Of a stretch of 21,895 nt of DNA, positions 1 to 6,505 are shown one piece after another. The translations under genes and the position numbers were made by a program. Positions within the stretch are counted from its first letter, which is position 1. Each line of letters starts with the position of its first letter. The stretch spans positions 1 to 21,895 of the forward strand of contig JBGPYM010000017.1 in assembly GCA_041493205.1 (NCBI GenBank), given 5' to 3'. Below the pieces are notes generated by a model that was given only the letters and a program-made list of their open reading frames with translations, was not told the origin of the DNA and did no database searches. This stretch comes from JBGPYM01 sp041493205. Its GTDB lineage: Bacteria > Bacteroidota > Ignavibacteria > UBA10030 > UBA6906.

Positions 1-55
1 AACCCGCGACCAACAGCTTGGAAGGCTGTGACTCTACCAACTGAGTTACTCCCGC
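1..55 (-). tRNA. tRNA-Gly (anticodon TCC), 3' end cut by window edge
   Basis: Read on the minus strand from base 55, the sequence begins GCGGGAGTAACTCAG, a normal acceptor and D-arm start. It continues into a 5-bp anticodon stem (ACAGC/GCTGT) around the loop CTTCCAA, which gives anticodon TCC, and into the first half of the T arm (GCGGGTT). The last roughly 18 bases of the T arm and acceptor lie outside the window. It is the third gene in a Thr-Tyr-Gly series. In many bacteria such a series stands just before a tuf gene, so tuf may follow to the left; that is inference. Confidence 0.93.
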
Positions 56-99
56 ATACTCCGGTGCGAACTCTCCATGCAGCCGTCACCATCTCTTCG

Positions 100-182
100 T
101 GGGCAGGGGAGGAATCGAACCTCCGAAGGCCGAGGCCGACAGATTTACAGTCTGTTGCGTTTGACCGCTTCGCTACCTGCCC
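100..182 (-). tRNA. tRNA-Tyr (anticodon GTA)
   Basis: On the minus strand the 5' acceptor GGGCAGG (182-176) pairs with CCTGCCC at the 3' side (107-101), followed by discriminator A at base 100. The anticodon stem ACAGA/TCTGT holds the loop CTGTAAA, giving GTA. The long variable arm, with its GGCC...GGCC-type pairing, is typical of class II bacterial tRNA-Tyr and explains the 83-base length. No CCA is encoded. It lies 51 bases after tRNA-Thr and 44 bases before tRNA-Gly, so co-transcription is likely. Confidence 0.97.
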
Positions 183-233
183 GTGAGAACGTACGCGCTC
201 CACTTCCTCCGACGCGTTCGGTCCAGACGCAAG

Positions 234-306
234 AGCTGGCGATGGGACTCGAACCCGCAACCTGCTGATTACAAATCAGCTGCTCTGCCAATTGAGCTAC
301 GCCAGC
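234..306 (-). tRNA. tRNA-Thr (anticodon TGT)
   Basis: On the minus strand a 7-bp acceptor stem is formed by GCTGGCG (306-300) and CGCCAGC (241-235), with discriminator U at 234 and no encoded CCA. The D arm (AGCTCAATTGGCAGAGC), the anticodon stem GCTGA/TCAGC with loop TTTGTAA (anticodon TGT) and the T arm GGGTTCGAGTCCC are all canonical. It is the first gene of the leftward tRNA cluster, about 90 bases downstream of the predicted promoter. Confidence 0.97.
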
Positions 307-400
307 AGACAAAACCATCCACCCCCCTTGCTTCCTGCATGCCGGGAGAAGGGTAATCGACGAGCCTGCAACGGGTTAGGAATTGAGAGCTGAGCAAATA

Positions 401-428
401 AATATAACAAAACCAAGTTCAGAGTCAA
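401..428 (-). promoter_or_regulatory. Predicted promoter of the tRNA cluster
   Basis: On the minus strand TTGACT (428-423) is followed after 16 bases by TATATT (406-401), a close match to the vegetative TTGACA/TATAAT consensus. Transcription would start near base 394 and run into tRNA-Thr at 306. The surrounding stretch 307-470 is AT-rich compared with its neighbours and shows no gene, which fits a promoter and leader region. Confidence 0.6.
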
Positions 429-470
429 CAATAAAGACTCAAAATGCGGATATTTTTCGGGAGGAGGGGT

Positions 471-2315
471 TCAGCGGGCTCCGGGAAGCATCCCGGAGAG
501 CCTCTTGACAATGGGGGAGGACGGGTCAAATTCCAGAGCTTTTACAAGGCTTTTCCTCGCTTCTGCGCTGTCTTTTCCTGCTGCCAGGTAGTATTCCCCC
601 CGGAATGCCAGGGCTTCTGCATAGAGACGCGGGACCATCTGTTCCCAGCGGCCGTTGTTCGGAAATGGACGGAAGGAGAAGGCTGGGAATGGGGTTGGAT
701 GGAACCCCTCATCCCGCACGAGACGGAAGGCAAGGCCGGCAGGGACCCTCCGGTAGTCGCGCGTGTACTCGAACTGCATTTCGCCTGTGACGTAGACCGG
801 GCGCGACGCGAACGCCGTGCTGAGGAAGGCACCGATCATGGCGGCGTATTTCGATTCAATGAGCCCGCCGTCGTACGGGAGGTCATGTTCGAACCGGCTC
901 ACCTCCCTGAGGAAGGCTTCCACCTCCTGCTGTGCACCCGCCATGAGCCATGGCTCCCGCCGGGCGAGTTCCCGGACGTACCAGGAACGCCGCAACAGTT
1001 CCTTGTCGATGACCGTCACGTCAGGACGAATGCCCTCCACCAGCTGATAATAGTACGATGCAGAAACCCAGTAGTCCCACTGGAAGGAGACAATGACGGC
1101 ATGCGGTTCCAGAGAGGCGAACATATTCTTTGTGTAATCTTCCACGAGATGATCTCTGCTTCTGTCGACGATCGGGTAGTTCACCACGAGCGGCACGCCG
1201 CTCAGGAGGAGCACGGCGGCCGTGGCAACTGCCCGCCGGCGCCCGGCCGCACCGGCAATCCAACGCCAGAGCGCAAACAGACCTGCAGCCGCCCAGAGTG
1301 CGGTCGTGACGTATGCGAGGAGAAAATACGAGTCGATGTCGTGGATGTCGTAATTGACGGCGTACAGGACGCACGAGACGAACAGAATCACCGTCCCGGC
1401 CGCGAGGCCCCGGTTCCACGACCAGAGGAGGATGAGACCGGGCACTGCCGCACATGCACCGACGTACGCGAACTCAGGCGGGAACGAATGATAAAAATAC
1501 GCGAGCTGCCGCGCGGCAACGTCGGTGGAGGAGAATATCCACGACCGGTATTGCTTCCCCGTGAAATGCCAGAGGAACCGTTCGAGGTTCGTGGGGTTCC
1601 CCCAGTTCAGGAGCGGTGACTGGGAGGCCCGGAGCGGCAGCTCGAGGACCAACGAAAGCCCGGCGGCAAACGGTACGCCCATACGGGCAATTCTCTTCCA
1701 GGAATCCGCGCTTCCCCCCTGCTGTCTGAAGTAGAGAAACAGAAGTCCGGGGGCGAGCAGGACCGTCGTCATGTGGTTCGTGAACGAGAGCCCCACGAAG
1801 AACGCAAATGCGTACCACCACGCCCGCGACCGCGGCTCCCCCTGCAGGGGGCTGTTTGCCCGGAGGAACGCAAAGAGGATCAGGCAGAGGAAGAGGACAT
1901 GGAGGGCATACACCTCGACGGCAACCGCCTGGGTCCACCACGTCTCCGAGAAGGCGAGCAGCAGCGACGCTGCCGCAGCTGCAGGCGCCACTCTTGGCGC
2001 TCCCTCCCCGCGCGCGATGCTCATCAGGAGGAATCGCCGCACGACATGGTAAAACACGAACACCCCACCGGCACAGAGCAGGGCCGCCATCGTATTGAGG
2101 CGGACGATGACGCTCCCCGCCAGCGGCACGTGCGCGAAGATCGAGCCGAGGAGCGTGAAGAGCGCATATCCCGTTGGATGCGCCACGCCCAGGGTTGAGG
2201 CGACCGCGGCGAGTTCGCCGCTGTCGATGAAGCCCACGGCGGGGGCGATGGTCCGGAGGTAGACCCCGAACGCCAGAAGGCTGATGAGCGACGGTACCAC
2301 CAACCGGGTTTTCAT
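471..2315 (-). CDS. DUF2723 family polytopic membrane protein (GT-C-like, TMEM260/O-mannosyltransferase-like)
   Basis: This 614-residue protein has about eleven hydrophobic segments in the first 380 residues and a soluble C-terminal part. The first external loop carries the family hallmark PAVGFIDSGE (residues 25-34) followed by GVAHPTGYALF; Asp31/Glu34 sit where GT-C glycosyltransferases keep their acidic catalytic residue. NWGNPTNLERFLWHFTGK (237-254) is another DUF2723 signature. The C-terminus (about 570-610) resembles a TPR helix pair. Family knowledge suggests a membrane glycosyltransferase using a lipid-linked sugar, perhaps modifying exported proteins; substrate and donor are unknown. 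The start overlaps the glnE stop in an ATGA, so translation is probably coupled to glnE. No functional link between the two is obvious. Confidence 0.9.
   Translation of the reverse strand: MKTRLVVPSLISLLAFGVYLRTIAPAVGFIDSGELAAVASTLGVAHPTGYALFTLLGSIFAHVPLAGSVIVRLNTMAALLCAGGVFVFYHVVRRFLLMSIARGEGAPRVAPAAAAASLLLAFSETWWTQAVAVEVYALHVLFLCLILFAFLRANSPLQGEPRSRAWWYAFAFFVGLSFTNHMTTVLLAPGLLFLYFRQQGGSADSWKRIARMGVPFAAGLSLVLELPLRASQSPLLNWGNPTNLERFLWHFTGKQYRSWIFSSTDVAARQLAYFYHSFPPEFAYVGACAAVPGLILLWSWNRGLAAGTVILFVSCVLYAVNYDIHDIDSYFLLAYVTTALWAAAGLFALWRWIAGAAGRRRAVATAAVLLLSGVPLVVNYPIVDRSRDHLVEDYTKNMFASLEPHAVIVSFQWDYWVSASYYYQLVEGIRPDVTVIDKELLRRSWYVRELARREPWLMAGAQQEVEAFLREVSRFEHDLPYDGGLIESKYAAMIGAFLSTAFASRPVYVTGEMQFEYTRDYRRVPAGLAFRLVRDEGFHPTPFPAFSFRPFPNNGRWEQMVPRLYAEALAFRGEYYLAAGKDSAEARKSLVKALEFDPSSPIVKRLSGMLPGAR
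477..502 (-). terminator. GC-rich hairpin at the 3' end of the DUF2723 gene, possible terminator
   Basis: TCCGGGA (480-486) and TCCCGGA (491-497) form a perfect 7-bp stem around a 4-base loop. GGC (477-479) can also pair with GCC (500-502) across a 2-base bulge. The hairpin overlaps the last codons and ends just before the stop at 471-473. There is no immediate U-tract, although the downstream minus strand has an A/T-rich stretch some 20 bases later. It may end transcription or protect the mRNA end before the tRNA promoter. It could also be a chance GC-rich repeat in coding sequence. Confidence 0.3.
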
Positions 2316-5179
2316 GCGAGCCGCCCCGCGACGTCCAGGAATATCCCCCGCACGCGTTTCATTGCAGCAGCAACCCGCGACGCGAGTGCGGCGCCGGACG
2401 ATGTGTCGTAGAGCCGTGCAAGAAGGTCCAGAGGCTCTCCTTCCGGAAGAATTGATCCTTTATCCTCCAGCCCGGTCCGCAGGAGGAGTTCCAGACGCCT
2501 GAACATCCCGTACGCCGACGCGCACTGTTCCGCTTCCCCGGGTTCGAACGGGCTCCGGGCCGGAGATCGAAGCACCGGCACGGTTCCCAGGCCCCGGAGT
2601 TCCGGATGACTGCCGCCGGATTTCAGCTGGATCATCTGCGCGATGAATTCACAATCCGCCATTCCGCCCGGTCCGAGTTTGATATCCAGGAACCCCGCCG
2701 CGCGCGTACGGCTGCGCGTCTCCATTTTTCTCCGCATGGCCACAATGTCGCCCGTCCAGCCCGCGGGAAGCGGGTCGTCGTACACATATCGTGCCGCAAG
2801 GGCGGTGACATAGTTTCCCACGGTCGGATCGCCGGCAACGAACCGGAGCCGCGTGAGCGACTGTCGCTCCCAGAGGGAGGCGCGGGTGGCAAGATATTTT
2901 CCGTACGCAGCAGCTTCGACCACCAGCGGGGCGCTCCGCCCCTCGGGGCGGAGACGAACATCGACGTCATACAATCGTCCTTCCGTGGAGACAGCGCTCA
3001 GTCCGCGGACGATCGCTTCCGCAGCTTTTTCAGCCTTCTCCCCTGCCCCGCCGCCTTCCGGAGTTCCGGCAACGAACATCAGATCGAGATCAGCGTCGAA
3101 CCCGAGTTCCTCCGTGCCGAATTTGCCGAGGGCAAAGATTGCGAGCGGCACGCGCCGGCGCCCGTCGCGGGGAGTACGCGCACAGAGCGACGTGACGACA
3201 AACGATGCGATCGACGAGAGCTCTCCGGTGAGCTGGTCAAAGCCGGAGAACCCGAGCTGGTGCCTGATGCCTGCGCGGAGCTCCTGCCGGAATTTGAACG
3301 CCGCAAGGTCCCGCGAGGGGGGCAGGAGTGCAGCCGCCGGGCTTCCCAGGGCATCGGGGTCGGACGCAAGAGTTTCCATGAGCAACGGGTCGCGCGCCAG
3401 GCCGCGGGCAAACCTGGGTCCCGCCGCGCAGATGTCGACCAGGAAGCGGCGGAAGCGCGCGTCGGCAAGCTGCCGGTAGAGCAGATGGGCGTCGGGCTGG
3501 GCGGCGGCGACGGACGTCAGCGATGCAAGCGTCAGGTCGGGGTCGGGAGTCCGGAGCACTTCCTCGAAGAGCGTGTCCGCACCCTGACGGAATGCATCCC
3601 TCGTGCGTGCGTCGAACTGCCTCGTCCCATGCCGTCCGCTCCCCGCGGTCAGCAACCTGACATTCCGTGCCGCCCGGCGTCCCTCCCGGAATCCGTGCGC
3701 CGCAAGGAGCGCGGCAGCCGTTTCTTCATCCACCCCGCCATCCACCAGGGCGGAGAGTGCGAAAGGCGTGTTCTCCTTCGATGCTGTCAGGACCTGCGTG
3801 AATATTTTCCGGACCGCCGCCAGGTGCGCATCGAGCGCTGCGCGCAGGGCATCGCCGGATTCCATTCCCGCCCGGCGTGCGAGGGCGTGGAATGCGTCGC
3901 TATGTTCGGGAAGGGTGTGCGTCTGCGTGTTGAGCATTATCTGCAGGCGATGCTCGACGGTGCGGTAGAGCGTATAGGCCGACGTGAGCTCCGTCGCCTC
4001 GCCGGACGACAGGAATCCGTGATCCCGGAGGCTGTCGATTGCCAGGAGGGTTCCGCGCTCCCGCGCCGCGCGCAACCGTCCCCCGTTGAGGAGCTGGAGT
4101 GCCTGAACAATGAACTCGATGTCCCGGATTCCTCCCGCCATCAGCTTCACGTTTTCATCGGTCCCGATGACCGCTTCGATCCGCGCCTTGATCCGGGCGA
4201 CGGATGCACCCGGGTGTTCGAACAACGTCCGCGGGTACACGAACGACTCGAGCCGGCCGAGGAACTCCTGGCCGAACTCCAGCGCTCCGGCCACCGGGCG
4301 CGCCTTGATGAGCATCTGCCGTTCCCAGAGTTCGCCGCGTGATTCGTAATAAGTCAGCATGGCACCCGCCGCCATGGCAAGGGGTCCCGCGCCCGATTCC
4401 GGCCTCAGGCGGGTGTCCACCCGGTACAGATGGCCTTCGGCAGTTGCGGTGGAGAGGTTCCGGACGAGCCGTTCCGCGAGTTTGTTGAAGTATTCGTGCG
4501 CGGAGTGCCCTCCCTTCCCCTCCGCGTCCTCTGCATAGACGAAGATAACATCGACGTCGGAGCTGTAATTCAGTTCATTGCCTCCGAGCTTCCCCAGTCC
4601 GATGACGCAGAACGGTATGCCGGCGAACGACGGATCAGAACCGGCGATCTGCTCCTGTGCCACGCGGAGCGCCCCGCCGATGATCGCGTCAGCGAGGACG
4701 GAGAGCTGCAGCGTGACGGCGGCCAGCCCGGCGTGACCGAGGAGGTCCTGCGCGCCGATGCGGAGGAGTTCCCGGCGGTGCAGGCGTTTCATCGCGTCCA
4801 GCCTCTTGTCCGGCTTTGTGAAAGTTTCCATGATCCGTCCGACTTCCGCGGCAAGATACTGCGGCGTGGCCGGACATGTCAGGACATCGGAGGCAGTCAG
4901 CCAGCGGAAGAGTCCCGGCTCGCGGACGATCACGTCCGCAAAGTACTGTGAAGATCCGAAGAGCCTGAGGAGGAGGCTTCCATACAGGGGGTACTGCAGG
5001 AGGTCATTGAACAGCGAAGCGGTGCTCACGGTGGACCCGGCAAACCGGAGGAGGTTGTTCAGCGCCATTGCCGGGTCGGGCGATCCTTCCAGCCAATCCC
5101 GGAGCGCGGCCTCGAAGGCGGGGAGTTCGAACCGGCTGCCGGAACGTATGAACGCTTCGTGAACGTCGTGCTCAGACAT
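2312..5179 (-). CDS. glnE: Bifunctional glutamine synthetase adenylyltransferase/adenylyl-removing enzyme GlnE
   Basis: GlnE controls glutamine synthetase by adenylylating and deadenylylating it in response to nitrogen status, usually through PII signals. The 955 residues match the family length (about 946 in E. coli). Two nucleotidyltransferase-type halves are visible: GLGKLGGNELNYSSDVDVIF (194-213, metal-binding Asp208/Asp210) with RDIEFI (352-357) in the N-terminal deadenylylase half, and ALGKFGTEELGFDADLDLMF (683-702, Asp697/Asp699) with ADCEFI (841-846) in the C-terminal adenylylase half. Both halves keep VDTRLRP/VDVRLRP motifs (254-260, 740-746). The ATG at 5179 has no clear ribosome binding site, being preceded by a T-rich stretch, but it gives the expected N-terminus. 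glnA and a PII gene are not in the window. Confidence 0.95.
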   Translation of the reverse strand: MSEHDVHEAFIRSGSRFELPAFEAALRDWLEGSPDPAMALNNLLRFAGSTVSTASLFNDLLQYPLYGSLLLRLFGSSQYFADVIVREPGLFRWLTASDVLTCPATPQYLAAEVGRIMETFTKPDKRLDAMKRLHRRELLRIGAQDLLGHAGLAAVTLQLSVLADAIIGGALRVAQEQIAGSDPSFAGIPFCVIGLGKLGGNELNYSSDVDVIFVYAEDAEGKGGHSAHEYFNKLAERLVRNLSTATAEGHLYRVDTRLRPESGAGPLAMAAGAMLTYYESRGELWERQMLIKARPVAGALEFGQEFLGRLESFVYPRTLFEHPGASVARIKARIEAVIGTDENVKLMAGGIRDIEFIVQALQLLNGGRLRAARERGTLLAIDSLRDHGFLSSGEATELTSAYTLYRTVEHRLQIMLNTQTHTLPEHSDAFHALARRAGMESGDALRAALDAHLAAVRKIFTQVLTASKENTPFALSALVDGGVDEETAAALLAAHGFREGRRAARNVRLLTAGSGRHGTRQFDARTRDAFRQGADTLFEEVLRTPDPDLTLASLTSVAAAQPDAHLLYRQLADARFRRFLVDICAAGPRFARGLARDPLLMETLASDPDALGSPAAALLPPSRDLAAFKFRQELRAGIRHQLGFSGFDQLTGELSSIASFVVTSLCARTPRDGRRRVPLAIFALGKFGTEELGFDADLDLMFVAGTPEGGGAGEKAEKAAEAIVRGLSAVSTEGRLYDVDVRLRPEGRSAPLVVEAAAYGKYLATRASLWERQSLTRLRFVAGDPTVGNYVTALAARYVYDDPLPAGWTGDIVAMRRKMETRSRTRAAGFLDIKLGPGGMADCEFIAQMIQLKSGGSHPELRGLGTVPVLRSPARSPFEPGEAEQCASAYGMFRRLELLLRTGLEDKGSILPEGEPLDLLARLYDTSSGAALASRVAAAMKRVRGIFLDVAGRLA

Positions 5180-5246
5180 GCAAAAAATTACGAAAAAATC
5201 AGGCGATTCGCCATCCGGGTCCCGGCGCCCGGCTGACGGTCATCGT

Positions 5247-5279
5247 TTGCTTTTCCCTCGATGGGTCGCTATATTTTTG
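5247..5279 (+). promoter_or_regulatory. Predicted promoter of the EthD/crotonase/paaFG operon
   Basis: In the 146-base gap between divergent glnE and the EthD gene, TTGCTT (5247-5252) is followed after 17 bases by TATATT (5270-5275), a fair vegetative-type promoter. The same site also reads as TTTG (5246-5249), 22 bases, then TATTTTTG (5272-5279), a full match to the Bacteroidota -7 element TAnnTTTG. Transcription would start near 5283-5286, about 40 bases before the ATG at 5326. A glnE promoter must also lie in this gap on the other strand, but I see no convincing pair there. Confidence 0.5.
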
Positions 5280-5325
5280 CACGAATGTCCGATATATAAC
5301 ACTCACATCGTCATTCCGGATACCC

Positions 5326-5625
5326 ATGCTCAAACTGATTGCCCTCTTCCGGAAACCACCGGAACCCGACGACTTCGACAAGCATTATTTCGGCGTTCAC
5401 ATTCCTCTTGTCCGGAAGTATCCGGGCCTCCGCAACGTGGAAGTGACCCGCGTGACGGGGGCTCCCATCGGCGAGGCAAAATTCCACCTGATGGCGGAGA
5501 TGTACTTTGACAGCAAAGACGCCATGGATGCAGCGCTTGCCTCCCCGGAGGGGAAGGCCGTGACACGGGACATCATGAGTTTTGCCGCAGACGTCATTAC
5601 GGTCTTTCACGGCGAGGTCGCATGA
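5326..5625 (+). CDS. EthD-like small protein (dimeric alpha+beta barrel fold)
   Basis: This 99-residue protein begins MLKLIALFRKPPEPDDFDKH and continues HYFGVHIPLVRKYPGLRN (20-37), the F..Y/HxPL.xKxPG pattern of EthD (PF07110). The family is best known from the ethyl tert-butyl ether degradation locus, where its biochemical role is unresolved. Relatives with the same fold include heme-free monooxygenase-like proteins and lactone isomerases. It is the first gene of the catabolic operon, preceded by the promoter at 5247-5279 and followed 16 bases later by the crotonase. A role in CoA-thioester or aromatic breakdown is inferred from position only. There is no strong Shine-Dalgarno before the ATG. 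Confidence 0.8.
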   Translation: MLKLIALFRKPPEPDDFDKHYFGVHIPLVRKYPGLRNVEVTRVTGAPIGEAKFHLMAEMYFDSKDAMDAALASPEGKAVTRDIMSFAADVITVFHGEVA

Positions 5626-5641
5626 AGGAGCGTGGCCTTCG

Positions 5642-6499
5642 ATGAGCGCGTACCGGGGGAGACCTGCGGAGGAATTCCGCTTCACCAACATCCTCTACAC
5701 CAAAGGCGACTGGCGTGCCACCGTCACGATCAACCGTCCGGCGGTGTACAACTGTCTCGACCTTGCCACGCTGCGCGAGCTCTCGACGGCATTTGAGGAT
5801 GCCGCGTGGGATGACCACGTGGCGGTCCTGATTCTCACCGGGGCGGGCACGCGGGCCTTCTGTACCGGGGCAGACATCACCGAATGGAAGAATGAATTCC
5901 TCGACCGGCCGAACGATTTTTACAAGTGGATGGGTGTGTTCATCGAGACGTTTGACCGTCTCCGGAACCTGGGCAAACCCACCATCGCACGGCTGAACGG
6001 TATGGTGGTGGGGGGAGGAAACGAACTCCAGATGTCGTGCGATCTGGCCGTCGCCGCCGAGGGGATCACGATCCGGCACGCGGGGACATCCCGCGGGAGC
6101 GTGCCGGCCGCCGGCGCCACGCAGTGGCTCCCGCTCATCGTGGGAGACCGCCGGGCGAGGGAGATCCTCCTCCTGAACGAAGAGATCCCCATCAAGAAGG
6201 CACTCGCCTGGGGGCTCGTGACCCAGGTGGTCCCGCGCAGGAAGCTTGACCGTGCGGTGAACGTGCTGGCCGATAAGCTGATTGACAAGCTCCCCGAGTG
6301 CACACGCTTTACCAAGCAGCAGTTAAACTTCTGGCGCGATTTCTCCTGGGGGATGACCATCGGCAACGTGCGCGACTGGCTTACGGTCCACACGACCGCG
6401 GAGGAGATACGGGAGGGGATACAGGCGTTTGCAGAGAAGAGGGAGATCGACTACCGGAAGCTGAGGGAACGGCTCGCCAACGACCATCACAGACGCTGA
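5642..6499 (+). CDS. Crotonase-family protein resembling ring-opening acyl-CoA hydrolases (Oah/MenB-like active site)
   Basis: The 285-residue protein has a crotonase fold. I chose the ATG at 5642 because AAGGAG (5625-5630) precedes it; the frame stays open upstream to 5582. The oxyanion-hole segments are RAFCTGADI (71-79) and NGMVVGGGNEL (119-129, Glu128 equivalent to the first catalytic Glu of hydratases). The second catalytic Glu position is Gly148, in AGTSRGSVPAAGATQWLP (147-164). That pattern, with the C-terminal EKREIDYRKLR (265-275), recalls 6-oxocyclohex-1-ene-1-carbonyl-CoA hydrolase (Oah) and, more distantly, MenB/BadI. It is shorter than Oah (about 375 residues) and appears to lack its internal insertion. 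A C-C bond hydrolase opening a ring CoA-thioester is a reasonable inference; a plain enoyl-CoA hydratase is less likely. Confidence 0.8.
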   Translation: MSAYRGRPAEEFRFTNILYTKGDWRATVTINRPAVYNCLDLATLRELSTAFEDAAWDDHVAVLILTGAGTRAFCTGADITEWKNEFLDRPNDFYKWMGVFIETFDRLRNLGKPTIARLNGMVVGGGNELQMSCDLAVAAEGITIRHAGTSRGSVPAAGATQWLPLIVGDRRAREILLLNEEIPIKKALAWGLVTQVVPRRKLDRAVNVLADKLIDKLPECTRFTKQQLNFWRDFSWGMTIGNVRDWLTVHTTAEEIREGIQAFAEKREIDYRKLRERLANDHHRR

Positions 6500-6505
6500 T
6501 CACCC

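Noticed and set aside
444..1619. Long plus-strand open frame (391 codons) opposite the DUF2723 gene
   Set aside because: Antisense shadow of a clearly recognisable gene; its translation is rich in Arg/Pro/Gly with no domain.
2606..4342. Long plus-strand open frame (578 codons) opposite glnE
   Set aside because: Explained by GC-rich codon use of glnE on the other strand; no recognisable motif or ribosome binding site.
5326..5625. Possibility that the small first gene is PaaB
   Set aside because: Size is similar, but the HxPL.xKxPG pattern is EthD and the PaaB motifs are absent.
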